From Rachycentron canadum (Eukaryota; Chordata; Actinopteri; Carangiformes; Rachycentridae): 64,000 nt of DNA. A program made the translations under genes and the position numbers. This document shows positions 40,901-45,693 of the stretch, in pieces; the stretch's first letter is position 1, and each line of letters starts with the position of its first letter. The stretch is taken from NCBI GenBank assembly GCA_038496675.1, contig CM076660.1:18120301-18184300 (forward strand), in the 5' to 3' direction. The notes beneath the pieces are model-generated. The model searched no databases, was not told where the DNA came from, and saw only the letters and a program-made list of their open reading frames with translations.

Positions 40901-42697
40901 AGGTCAATTTCCTGTGCAATAACCTCATCGTAACAGTTTCCTTTAATCCCATTTCAAATTAATCAAGTCTCTATAAAATTAAATATAATGACTAAATAAA
41001 AGAGTCGAGCAGAAAAAGTGAAAAATTAAGTTTATTAAAAGCAGATTAGTACTATTAGTACTATTTATTTCCATTCTCGTATTAATACCCATATCACTGG
41101 CAGTAGGAATGTGGACACTAAACAGTTCAATGCTGACCAGGTATAGTGAACTCCTCAGACATTTATCCTCCAGGAAGAACAGATAAAAAGGGGCTGGACT
41201 CAGGAATAATCTGTTGCAGACAGTTGGAAACTTTCCCCCTTTAGACCTACTTTTATTGGTGCTGTACGTACTGACTACACGTCACACTAACTAACGTGAC
41301 CTCTCCTCGCTCAACATCTGTGCTGGACATCTCACTCTCTTACTGTCTGTACTTCTGATAATGGCTTTGTGATTTGAGCAACATGATAAAACAGATGAAA
41401 GTAGTTGGAATTTTGTTCTTTCTAAAAGTCCAGCTAAAATAAACTGAACTGAGATGACTACAAATACACAAATCAGCTCATTTCTTCTAAATCTGGACCT
41501 CAGTAGGGAAGTGGATTAAGCTCAAATGTTTGAGTGAGACCAAAGTTCACATTTCTGTCTTATTAATTCTCCATTACATGTTTGTGGTTACAAAAATGAA
41601 TGTGGCAAGCTTGTTCCCATGTCAGTAACTTAAAAACACTATAAACAAATAAATGACTGTAACCTAACTTTCACTGGCTCACTCTGGTCTCTACTGACAA
41701 ACTTTACATACATTGTTTCCAACTCTCTGTCAGCTGCATAAATAAAACCCACTGAGCAGCTGATGATCGCCCAGGATTGAGGTTGAGAAACATGGAAGTG
41801 ACTGTGCTGAAGCTTCTGTGTAAATCTTAACCAAGGGAAGTTTCTGTGACGCCGCAGTCACGTGAAAGTCTCCACTCCACTGTCTGACTCATCACTGTCG
41901 GACAGGATTTATCTCTGAGAGGATGACTGCAGTGTCTCAGCTGATCAGGAGTCTTACAGTTTTTTCCTCAGTAACTTCTCTGATTCTGCTGCAGTTCTCA
42001 AAACTGAGAAATCACTACATTGTTTTATACTGAGCAGCACAACACATTCATTTGTTGTGCACAATCCCATCACTCACTCAAAACCAAACTGAACATGTTT
42101 GAATCAAGACAGTCAGGTGTCTGCGGCTGTCAGTGTGAAAGAAGACATGTTGTAATCTCTCACCTCCACACCACACTTTGAATAAACCCTCTAACACCGA
42201 TGTAGAACAGAAAACAAGAAAGGAAAGAAGAGCTGCGTGAATAAGTAACTATGTAGATATAAAATAAAATATAAAATTCCCTAACATCTCATTTTCTCTC
42301 TTACAATATACTGACTGTCAGAGCAGTTAATAAAAACTGAGCAGTGACATGGTTCAGTTAATAAATAATCATCTGACTGTAAGCTGTAACTTTTCTAAAA
42401 GCACTCCATTCATAATAAGACAGCTCACCATTTATAATTGCACTTTTATACAAGAATACATTGACTATTTATATACTAGTTCTATACTGAATGTCAGATA
42501 CTGTTGGTGCAGTTTTGGAGCAGCCTGGTGGGGGTGCCGTTTGTAAAGCTCCAAGTTTTCACAGACCCTCAGATGCCATAACTAGCTCCTCTCTCTGTTC
42601 CAAACAGGACATTGAGGAGCTGATGAAGACCGACAGGCCGGACTGGCAGAGCGTCATGCAGTACGTCTCTCAGATCTACAAGTACTTTGAGACCTGA
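931..42697 (+). CDS. specc1: specc1 (cytospin-B), 13 coding exons, spliced CDS overall span
   Basis: Coding exons are 931-970, 12872-14421, 16358-16565, 16966-17039, 18684-18859, 22831-22988, 24228-24328, 24441-24516, 25375-25519, 27329-27431, 38277-38393, 40488-40547 and 42608-42697. They sum to 2,898 bases, or 965 residues plus TGA, and every junction is GT-AG with matching phase. Cytospins are coiled-coil CH-domain proteins that associate with actin and microtubules and act in adhesion, cytokinesis and cell shape (family knowledge). Layout: N-terminal basic/Ser-rich part with an SGIPAPRE motif (residues 21-28), coiled coil in blocks at about 80-200 and 280-680, Ser/Pro linker at about 684-843, CH domain at about 861-963, ending in KYFET. 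SPECC1 is preferred over SPECC1L because of the IPAPRE motif, HSTAEELQATLQEL followed by DQQQ, [9 protein letters not shown] and KDPLAALAREYGG. Human SPECC1 is somewhat longer, about 1,070 residues from memory; the difference lies mainly at the N-terminus. Confidence 0.9.
1815..1859. repeat. interrupted (CA)n microsatellite
   Basis: CA dinucleotides with TG and TA interruptions, followed by a short A run. Confidence 0.9.
3996..4255 (+). repeat. tRNA-headed SINE-type fish repeat, + orientation, degraded
   Basis: It begins with a tRNA-like head (GGTGATGCAGTGGTCAGCA, then a B-box-like GGGTTCAGGCTGG). It continues with the body text of a very common teleost repeat: lead-in to 'gtactctggcttct', 'ggtgtgaatgtgagcg', 'gtgatagactggcgac', and 'cctgggatcagctc' at the end. 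The same family lies in reverse orientation at about 50104-50372. The copy is internally shortened and diverged, so it is old. The family name is not assigned. Confidence 0.7.
8879..8908. repeat. perfect 12-bp inverted repeat with 6-base spacer
   Basis: Arms TTATTGACTAAA (8879-8890) and TTTAGTCAATAA (8897-8908) surround GAAATA. They sit at the edge of an AT-rich low-complexity stretch that starts near 8826. The role is unknown; it may be a MITE relic or chance within AT-rich DNA. Confidence 0.8.
10157..10193. repeat. imperfect long hairpin
   Basis: Outer arms ACCCCCTTGA (10157-10166) and TCAAGGGGGT (10184-10193) pair perfectly. An inner GACA/TGTC pair (10167-10170 and 10176-10179) extends the stem around a five-base loop. 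It is too short for a typical animal miRNA precursor. It could be a transposon end remnant. Confidence 0.75.
11230..11263. repeat. perfect 34-bp palindrome
   Basis: Left arm TTTTTAATGGCACTTTG (11230-11246) is followed with no spacer by its exact reverse complement (11247-11263). The symmetry stops at 11229/11264. It is intronic, with no coding content. Confidence 0.95.
12872..14421 (+). CDS. specc1: specc1 coding exon 2 (large coiled-coil exon)
   Basis: 1,550 bases encoding residues 14-530, from a TTTCAG acceptor at 12870-12871 to AAG|GTAGGA at 14421. It starts with SGIPAPRE and a Ser/Thr/Arg-rich stretch. A first helix block follows (VKELLAEAKAKDLEISNLRM), then a Ser/Pro-rich spacer (about residues 120-275), then a long heptad region (LTEQIHKMEESHHSTAEEL onward, rich in Gln, Glu and Leu). 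The ATG-less reading upstream of 12872 is intron. All antisense frames across this exon are shadows. The large undivided exon is characteristic of cytospin genes. Confidence 0.95.
14422..16357 (+). other. specc1: specc1 intron 2
   Basis: 1.9 kb of AT-rich sequence without a recognisable exon. Aligning exons 2 and 3 with the known cytospin-B order leaves no missing coiled-coil segment, so no skipped coding exon is expected here. Confidence 0.7.
16358..16565 (+). CDS. specc1: specc1 coding exon 3 (coiled coil)
   Basis: Acceptor CACACAG ends at 16357 and the donor is GAGA|GTATGT. The exon encodes residues 531 to the first base of 600: VEAKCQQVQEW onward, with the strongly conserved cytospin segment ELKETIFELEDQVEQ. 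It exits in phase 1, and the A joins AT of exon 4 to give Asn (MEN|LVKKLEEQK). Confidence 0.93.
16566..16965 (+). other. specc1: specc1 intron 3
   Basis: 400 bases with no repeat or other feature recognised. The 3' end is TTTGCAG. Confidence 0.8.
16966..17039 (+). CDS. specc1: specc1 coding exon 4 (coiled coil)
   Basis: 74 bases completing residue 600 and encoding to 624: LVKKLEEQKAEADRQ through LNRQMK. Acceptor TTTGCAG and donor AAG|GTAACA, exiting in phase 0. Small heptad exon matching the cytospin segment just before the [11 protein letters not shown] block. Confidence 0.92.
17040..18683 (+). other. specc1: specc1 intron 4
   Basis: 1.6 kb. Contains a dispersed fish repeat at about 17920-18110 and otherwise AT-rich sequence. 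The acceptor at 18682-18683 (GTCTCTAG) is good. Confidence 0.7.
17920..18110 (+). repeat. dispersed fish repeat
   Basis: The text 'gagcaagcacttggcgac' ... 'cagtggcaggaaaaacttcc' ... 'aggcagaaaccttgggcag' ... 'ccaggctcaggg' ... 'ggccatctgcctc' is a motif string found repeatedly across teleost genomes (from memory). I cannot assign the family. Confidence 0.6.
18684..18859 (+). CDS. specc1: specc1 coding exon 5 (end of coiled coil)
   Basis: Residues 625-683. Contains [20 protein letters not shown], near invariant in cytospins (AVVVANDIK is the cytospin-B form, while SPECC1L has AVVIANDIK), then VEAQQELRALRRQLQEEQ. Ends GTCAG|GTACC in phase 2. Reading on past 18859 into the intron is not supported. 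Confidence 0.95.
18860..22830 (+). other. specc1: specc1 intron 5 (4.0 kb)
   Basis: No repeat family was recognised. It holds a possible cryptic exon at 20001-20063 and a CT-rich tract near 22370-22405. The 3' acceptor is TGTCTGTTAG at 22830. Confidence 0.65.
20001..20063 (+). other. specc1: candidate cryptic or poison exon in specc1 intron 5
   Basis: A pyrimidine-rich tract ending CCCACCTCCAG (to 20000) is followed 63 bases later by a consensus donor, CAG|GTGAGT, at 20063. If spliced after exon 5 (phase 2) the frame reads Ser-Ser-Ser-Leu-stop. Inclusion would therefore truncate the protein before the CH domain or trigger nonsense-mediated decay. There is no homology support, only splice-site quality. 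Confidence 0.25.
22831..22988 (+). CDS. specc1: specc1 coding exon 6 (linker)
   Basis: Encodes residues 683-736: SQGDEVRLSDSERHWCG, then a Ser/Asp/Gly-rich stretch and TVKSLIKSFDTVGQ. The TVK(S/T)LIKSFD motif is a cytospin signature. Acceptor TTAG, donor CAGA|GTGAGC, phase 2 in and phase 1 out. Confidence 0.92.
22989..24227 (+). other. specc1: specc1 intron 6
   Basis: 1.2 kb, AT-rich. Contains a short hexamer repeat, (TTTGAC)4, at 23383-23407. Nothing else recognised. Confidence 0.7.
23383..23407. repeat. (TTTGAC)4 hexanucleotide repeat
   Basis: Four tandem TTTGAC/T units in specc1 intron 6. Confidence 0.9.
24228..24328 (+). CDS. specc1: specc1 coding exon 7 (Ser/Pro linker)
   Basis: Residues 736-769. 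The A of exon 6 plus AT gives Asn, followed by GPGHTVQMHSSPRSPLSG and then TAPAAAVSPIQ, which matches the conserved cytospin PPAAAVSPMQ block. Acceptor CTCTCAG, donor CAG|GTATAC, phase 0 out. Confidence 0.9.
24441..24516 (+). CDS. specc1: specc1 coding exon 8 (linker, small exon)
   Basis: A 76-base exon without an internal Met. Acceptor TTTCTTTAG at 24440, donor CACG|GTATGT at 24516. It reads RHSYIKPLSKTLEKRINQGE and then FSHPH. The leading RHS directly follows SPIQ, as in the cytospin SPMQRHS order. Phase 0 in, phase 1 out. Intron 7 before it is only 112 bases. Confidence 0.88.
24517..25374 (+). other. specc1: specc1 intron 8
   Basis: 858 bases with nothing recognised. The 3' end is pyrimidine-rich, CTTTAATCCCCCAG. 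Confidence 0.75.
25375..25519 (+). CDS. specc1: specc1 coding exon 9 (linker)
   Basis: Residues 795-843: DKLSGCGEDLKPNSLMRKSP, then SLESVIKTPVSLCSRTASFS, YNRGNSKL. A Ser-rich basic linker before the CH domain. Phase 1 in (G|AT = Asp), phase 2 out (CTCAG|GTGGGA), and AG plus T of exon 10 gives Ser. The donor is the weakest of the set, but the phase fit is exact. Confidence 0.85.
25520..27328 (+). other. specc1: specc1 intron 9
   Basis: 1.8 kb with no repeat family or other gene recognised. A CT-rich tract (27275-27300) precedes the acceptor GGTGACAG. Confidence 0.7.
27329..27431 (+). CDS. specc1: specc1 coding exon 10 (start of CH domain)
   Basis: Residues 843-877: SVERKDPLAALAREYGGSKR, then NALLKWCQKKTEGYP. 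The CH domain begins near KRNALLKWC (about residue 861). KDPLAALAREYGG with Ala in place of Ser, and GYP, favour cytospin-B over cytospin-A. Donor CCG|GTAGGG, phase 0. Confidence 0.96.
28915..29069 (+). repeat. dispersed fish repeat
   Basis: Ends with the common teleost motif string 'ctcaagtaaagtttaagtat' ... 'aaaatacttagttactcttc' 'accactgc'. Family not assigned; diverged copy. Confidence 0.55.
32461..32560 (+). repeat. tRNA-derived SINE head fragment
   Basis: GTGGTTCACCTGGTAGAGC carries an A-box-like motif (TGGTAGAGC). 'gtttgagtctgac' about 50 bases on is B-box-like. The order fits a fish tRNA-derived SINE head. The remainder of the element is not recognisable. It is not a functional tRNA gene. 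Confidence 0.55.
33124..33262 (+). mobile_element. SINE-like retroposon 3' part (copy 1)
   Basis: From 'gttttgttttgag' to the pentamer tail (CCTTG)n. It is nearly identical (about two mismatches over roughly 137 bases by eye) to 58146-58283. Ends 'gggctatacaaataaaattg', a typical retroposon 3' end. The 5' half is not alignable with the other copy. Confidence 0.75.
33279..33600 (-). pseudogene. LINE (L1-like) reverse-transcriptase C-terminal fragment, frameshifted
   Basis: On the minus strand, 33600 down to about 33462 reads REAWKGELGIGLSDAEWDKV and further to GHQLILI followed by a stop. A shift of frame continues as KLFIVFITANSRYLSDTLSH, then SFWCCPPLTRFWFKIFDW. The pattern 'W...ELG..LS..EW..V...I', 'H.LI.FK', 'FW.CP.L..FW..IF' is that of the region after the RT domain in L1-type LINEs. 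It is short, broken and not functional. Confidence 0.55.
34825..34914. repeat. compound (CA)n(CT)n(CA)n microsatellite
   Basis: (CA)n at 34825-34850, (TC)n at 34851-34868, (CA)n at 34868-34914. The predicted peptides of His-Thr and Ser-Leu here are artefacts. Confidence 0.95.
35832..36047. mobile_element. MITE with about 30-bp terminal inverted repeats (Tc1/mariner-like)
   Basis: Left end 'tatcagccataacattatga' 'ccac' and right end 'gtggtcataatgttatggct' 'gatca' are inverted copies. The internal sequence (about 150 bases) has no coding capacity. The right end is followed by TA. This terminal motif is widespread among animal mariner-type elements. Confidence 0.8.
36940..37470 (+). repeat. two diverged tandem copies of a dispersed fish repeat
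   Basis: Both halves carry the same frame of text: 'aatatctcgacagctgctga', 'atggatttccatgaaattct', 'gtgtccagaggat' (36993-37063), and 'tgtctcaacaactattggat', 'gacatgaaattttgcccaga', 'gatgcccagaggatgaac' (37340-37410), with 'catcatcaggtcaaaatatt' near the end. These are familiar teleost repeat motifs. The family is unassigned. Confidence 0.6.
38277..38393 (+). CDS. specc1: specc1 coding exon 11 (CH domain core)
   Basis: Residues 878-916: NIDVTNFSSSWSDGLAFCAL, then LHTYLPAHIPYQELISQDK. The exon holds the conserved CH core, including the DGLAFCALLH motif. Acceptor CTACAG, donor AAG|GTAGAA, phase 0 at both ends. The open frame continuing into VENYRKT is intronic. Confidence 0.96.
38394..40487 (+). 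other. specc1: specc1 intron 11
   Basis: 2.1 kb. An imperfect CA-rich tract near 38414-38472 and otherwise nothing recognised. Confidence 0.7.
40488..40547 (+). CDS. specc1: specc1 coding exon 12 (CH domain)
   Basis: 60 bases encoding VRNLTLAFQAAESIGIKPSL (residues 917-936). Acceptor TTTTCTTCAG, donor CTG|GTGAGT, phase 0 at both ends. LAFQAAES(I/V)GIK is invariant in cytospin CH domains. Confidence 0.95.
40548..42607 (+). other. specc1: specc1 intron 12
   Basis: 2.06 kb, AT-rich, with no feature recognised. The acceptor CTGTTCCAAACAG is at 42607. Confidence 0.75.
42608..42697 (+). CDS. specc1: specc1 terminal coding exon 13
   Basis: Encodes DIEELMKTDRPDWQSVMQYV, then SQIYKYFET and TGA at 42695-42697. 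The RPDWQSVM(x)YV...IYKYFET ending is the invariant cytospin C-terminus and closes the CH domain. Confidence 0.97.
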   Translation, partial: DIEELMKTDRPDWQSVMQYVSQIYKYFET

Positions 42698-42937
42698 CCA
42701 GCGAGGAAGAGGAGCTGGAGACCGATGAAGGCTGGAGGCACTGCAGCACTTTTCCGCCCCGTCTGTCATTCACTACATTCACCTTCCAAACAGACCAAAC
42801 GCTGCCACTTTAACCCTCCTCCTGCTCACTGTAGGACAGCAGAGACTCAGCAGAGGAGCGTTCTGATCCTGAGCAACTCAGCCGTCATGAACTTGCTGTT
42901 TGTGTCTCTTATTTCTTGATGACAGTGCAGTCAGGAA

Positions 42938-42954
42938 ACACACACACACACACA

Positions 42955-42990
<36 letters not shown>
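42938..42990. repeat. (CA)n microsatellite in the specc1 3' UTR
   Basis: CA dinucleotides with one CAGA interruption, about 240 bases after the stop codon. Confidence 0.95.
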
Positions 42991-42991
<1 letters not shown>

Positions 42992-43990
42992 TACCCTGAT
43001 CATTTGTACAAGCATAAAGTGTCAGTTGAGCATTTGATTCAAAGGCAAACCAAAGCAAACAGATGATGATGTAAAATATTATTTAATATAATTGTAGCTG
43101 TTGAAATCACAACTGAGAGACAACTGGTTCAGTTTTGAAAGACTCCATTTTTAGATAATATAACAAAAAGGCATTAAATCCTTTCCTACCAACTGATTGT
43201 CGGTAGAAAAACAGAGAAATGTTATTTTTCTGTTGTCTTTGAGCTCAGTCTCATGTCACCCATGTTGTTTCTGAATCAACTGCTCTGTGGAAATGACCTT
43301 CTGACCTTTGTGCCAAATCTTTTGCCAAAACATGTCTACAAGACTATCTATGCATGGTTAAAGTGTAGTGCTCTGTCTCAGTGTGCAGTGTGACATCCTC
43401 TTTCACTGACCAACGTGCAGTCGGGTGTGAACCCAACTATTTTTGTTGTTTGCTGAAATGTTGCTGAGAAGAATCGATAGCGAGTGATTACTGTAAACTA
43501 GCTGGAGTTGGACTTTGCAGAGCAGAGAGTAATTTGAACTAACTGGTTTGAGTTCAACTGAAGCCTTTATATTTTCCACCTTAATTGTGAGTCCTGGTTT
43601 GTCCTTAAAAACAGAGGTCAGACGAGCCCTAGCTGCCATCTGTGATGCCACACTAAAAAGATCTAATGCTAAGAGAGTTGCTGAATAGTTTTGTAGAAAT
43701 ATTTTTATGAGAACAGACTGATCTCTATGTTTGTGTTATTTACAGCGATCGAGGATCAATCAAACCTCCTGCGTTGTTCCCTCCTGTTTTCCATCAAGAC
43801 TCTCGACAACTATGGTACTGCAGCTGCTTTGCAAAATCTATATCTATATCTATATTTCAGCATGCCATGTTTAGTTATGAAGGAGAGGAGAGCCTTTACA
43901 TGTAAGAGTCGAGGTACAACATATTCTCTGTGGTGTAGTTCAGACAAGCCTCTATTTGCAGATGCTCTTGTGTTTTGGAAGATTAAAGTG

Positions 43991-44005
43991 TTATTTATTT
44001 ATTTA
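43991..44005 (+). promoter_or_regulatory. specc1: AU-rich element in the specc1 3' UTR
   Basis: TTATTTATTTATTTA gives three overlapping ATTTA pentamers and a TTATTTATT nonamer, the class of element bound by ARE-binding decay or stability factors. Function is inferred from the motif only. Confidence 0.5.
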
Positions 44006-44099
44006 CAAGACTTGTATTCTGAAAAGTGAAAATGTGGACAGAAATGCAGTTTTATATTTACAGATGTCAATTTTGAAAGACTATCGGAGAATATTGCTC

Positions 44100-44105
44100 A
44101 ATAAA
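44100..44105 (+). terminator. specc1: specc1 poly(A) signal (AATAAA)
   Basis: Canonical hexamer about 1.4 kb after the stop codon, with T-rich sequence downstream. It is the last AATAAA before the adora2b promoter region. Confidence 0.6.
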
Positions 44106-44120
44106 GGAATGCCAAGTTTT

Positions 44121-44863
44121 ATTTTCAATCACCTTTTTTCAAAAATGATTCTTCAGGTTTTTTCAGTTATTTATTTCTGTTATATTCGTGCTGCTCCCGC
44201 TGAGGTTAAACTGCTTTTCCACTGTGCCCATTAGAGCCCAGTGCCAGGGCCGTAAAACATGCGGCCATGTGGAAACTTTTCGCAGCGCACCTTTTGTACT
44301 TGAACGCATTTCAGCAGAAGTAACACGACACCTAAAATGTCTAAGCAAAAGTGAAAATGATATGAGTCCGTTTGGTAAAGAAACTGGACTTTTCCAACGC
44401 GTCTACTTCATCATTTGGAGAACATAGTTTCTTTTAGTCTCATCAGACAACCACCGAGTCATGACACAAACCATCACATACGTCACGTGCCTTTCTTCTC
44501 GTAAACACATATTTCAACAATACTTTCTGCTATTTGTCTCCTGCGTTTGCGTCAGGCAGCAGCGGAACGTAAACAGTATCCCGCAAACACTTTAAAAATG
44601 TGAGCGAATCCAGTTTGGAGGTTGAGGTTGCCTCTCCTGGGTCGCTGTTGCGGGTGGCACGGCACAAACCTGATTGAAACCAGATGCATCCGTTAGTGTG
44701 AGTTGCACGGGTGCGCGTGCGTGTGCACAGAAGACAGCGTTCACGCTAAATGGAAAGCACGTGGTGGCGGTGGCATCGTTGGATACTGTCTAACTGGCGC
44801 GTAATTACGCACGACGGAGCAGTGACGGTCGCTCGGGATTCACTTATCAGCTACTTGTACCCG

Positions 44864-44894
<31 letters not shown>

Positions 44895-45000
44895 TCGGGG
44901 CGTGGCTTCAGTTCCCCCTTCTTTTTTCTTGCGTTTCTCTCTCCGCTTCAAAACTGCTGTTGCGGGTTTGGTTAAGTGACGCTGCGCTGCAGATCTACAC
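44121..45000 (+). promoter_or_regulatory. adora2b: short intergenic region and adora2b promoter/upstream leader
   Basis: About 0.9 kb between the end of specc1 and the spliced leader of adora2b. CpG content rises visibly from about 44460. It holds a TACGTCA half-CRE overlapping a CACGTG E-box (44479-44489), a second CACGTG (44758-44763), and (TG)n at 44869-44894. No clear TATA box. The CACGTG motifs contain the RCGTG core bound by HIF, and mammalian ADORA2B is a known hypoxia/HIF-1 target. Use in this fish is inferred. Confidence 0.5.
44869..44894. repeat. (TG)n microsatellite near the adora2b promoter
   Basis: Thirteen TG units shortly upstream of the leader exon. Confidence 0.95.
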
Positions 45001-45042
45001 ATGCCGCTGATATGCTCCACATATCGGTCGCTCCTGGTGTAA
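45001..45042 (+). promoter_or_regulatory. uORF 1 in the adora2b leader (13 codons)
   Basis: ATG at 45001 opens a 13-residue frame ending in TAA at 45040-45042, before the leader donor at 45076. It is only relevant if transcription starts upstream of it. Confidence 0.4.
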
Positions 45043-45057
45043 AAACATCCAGAGACG

Positions 45058-45300
45058 ATGTGCAGATTCAATAAGGTGAGCGATGAGCACGTCCAGTGAC
45101 TTTACAACTGTTTTATGTGCAAACTTGTGCTTCATTACGCATCATCTACAACTTCAGCTTGTGATGCAGAACCAGTAAAGCTTTTCCCAAGATAAATGTA
45201 AAGTAAACTTTCTGTCCTGCAGATGGCTGGTGGTGCAGCTCACACTTGTGGATTATTCCTGGATTACAGCAGAAAGACTTCTTTACTCCTCCGGGACTAG
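45058..45300 (+). promoter_or_regulatory. uORF 2 in the adora2b leader, spanning a leader intron
   Basis: ATG at 45058 reads MCRFNK up to a consensus donor AAG|GTGAGC (45075/45076). Splicing to the CTGCAG acceptor at 45222 continues in frame as MAGGAAHTCGLFLDY and stops at TAG 45298-45300, giving 31 codons. An inner ATG at 45223 has A at -3 and G at +4 once spliced, a strong context created by the junction. The uORF ends 73 bases before the receptor start and is in another frame. Confidence 0.45.
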
Positions 45301-45373
45301 AAACAGTGTTGTGGGTCACCGTCTTCTCTGTGAAAAGCCTGCAGGTTTTAGTCCTTGAACACACTTTGCTGAG

Positions 45374-45693
45374 ATGAATACGTACTACATCGTGATTGAA
45401 GTGGTTATTGCTGTTCTCTCCATATCCGGCAACATACTGGTTTGCTGGGCTGTCGCCATCAACACCACTTTGAAAAACGCCACCAACTACTTTCTGGTGT
45501 CCCTGGCTGTGGCTGATATTCTGGTCGGTTGCCTCGCCATCCCTTTTGCCATAACCATCAGCATCGGCATACATCTGGACTTCTACGGGTGCCTCTTCCT
45601 GGCCTGTTTTGTCTTGGTACTGACACAGAGCTCCATCTTCAGCCTTCTCGCCATCGCTATCGACAGATACCTGGCTGTTAAAATTCCTCTAAG
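45374..45693 (+). CDS. adora2b: adora2b coding exon 1 (TM1-TM3)
   Basis: Starts MNTYYIVIEVVIAVLSISGN and ends DRYLAVKIPL plus AG of an Arg codon, with donor AAG|GTGAGT (phase 2). The start ATG has G at -3 and A at +4, a middling context, and is the only Met placing a normal short extracellular N-terminus before TM1. The exon itself probably begins at 45223, after a leader intron (45076-45222). Confidence 0.92.

Larger units (their letters stand above)
42698..44120 (+). other. specc1: specc1 3' UTR
   Basis: Follows the TGA. Contains (CA)n at 42938-42990, an alternative ATTAAA signal at 43173-43178, a triple overlapping ATTTA element with a UUAUUUAUU-type nonamer at 43991-44005, and AATAAA at 44100-44105 followed by T-rich sequence. 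The exact cleavage site is not visible. Confidence 0.65.

Noticed and set aside
931..42697. Identification as specc1l (cytospin-A)
   Set aside because: The SGIPAPRE motif, the DQQQ segment, AVVVANDIK and KDPLAALAREYGG fit cytospin-B better, and the neighbour is A2B rather than A2A.
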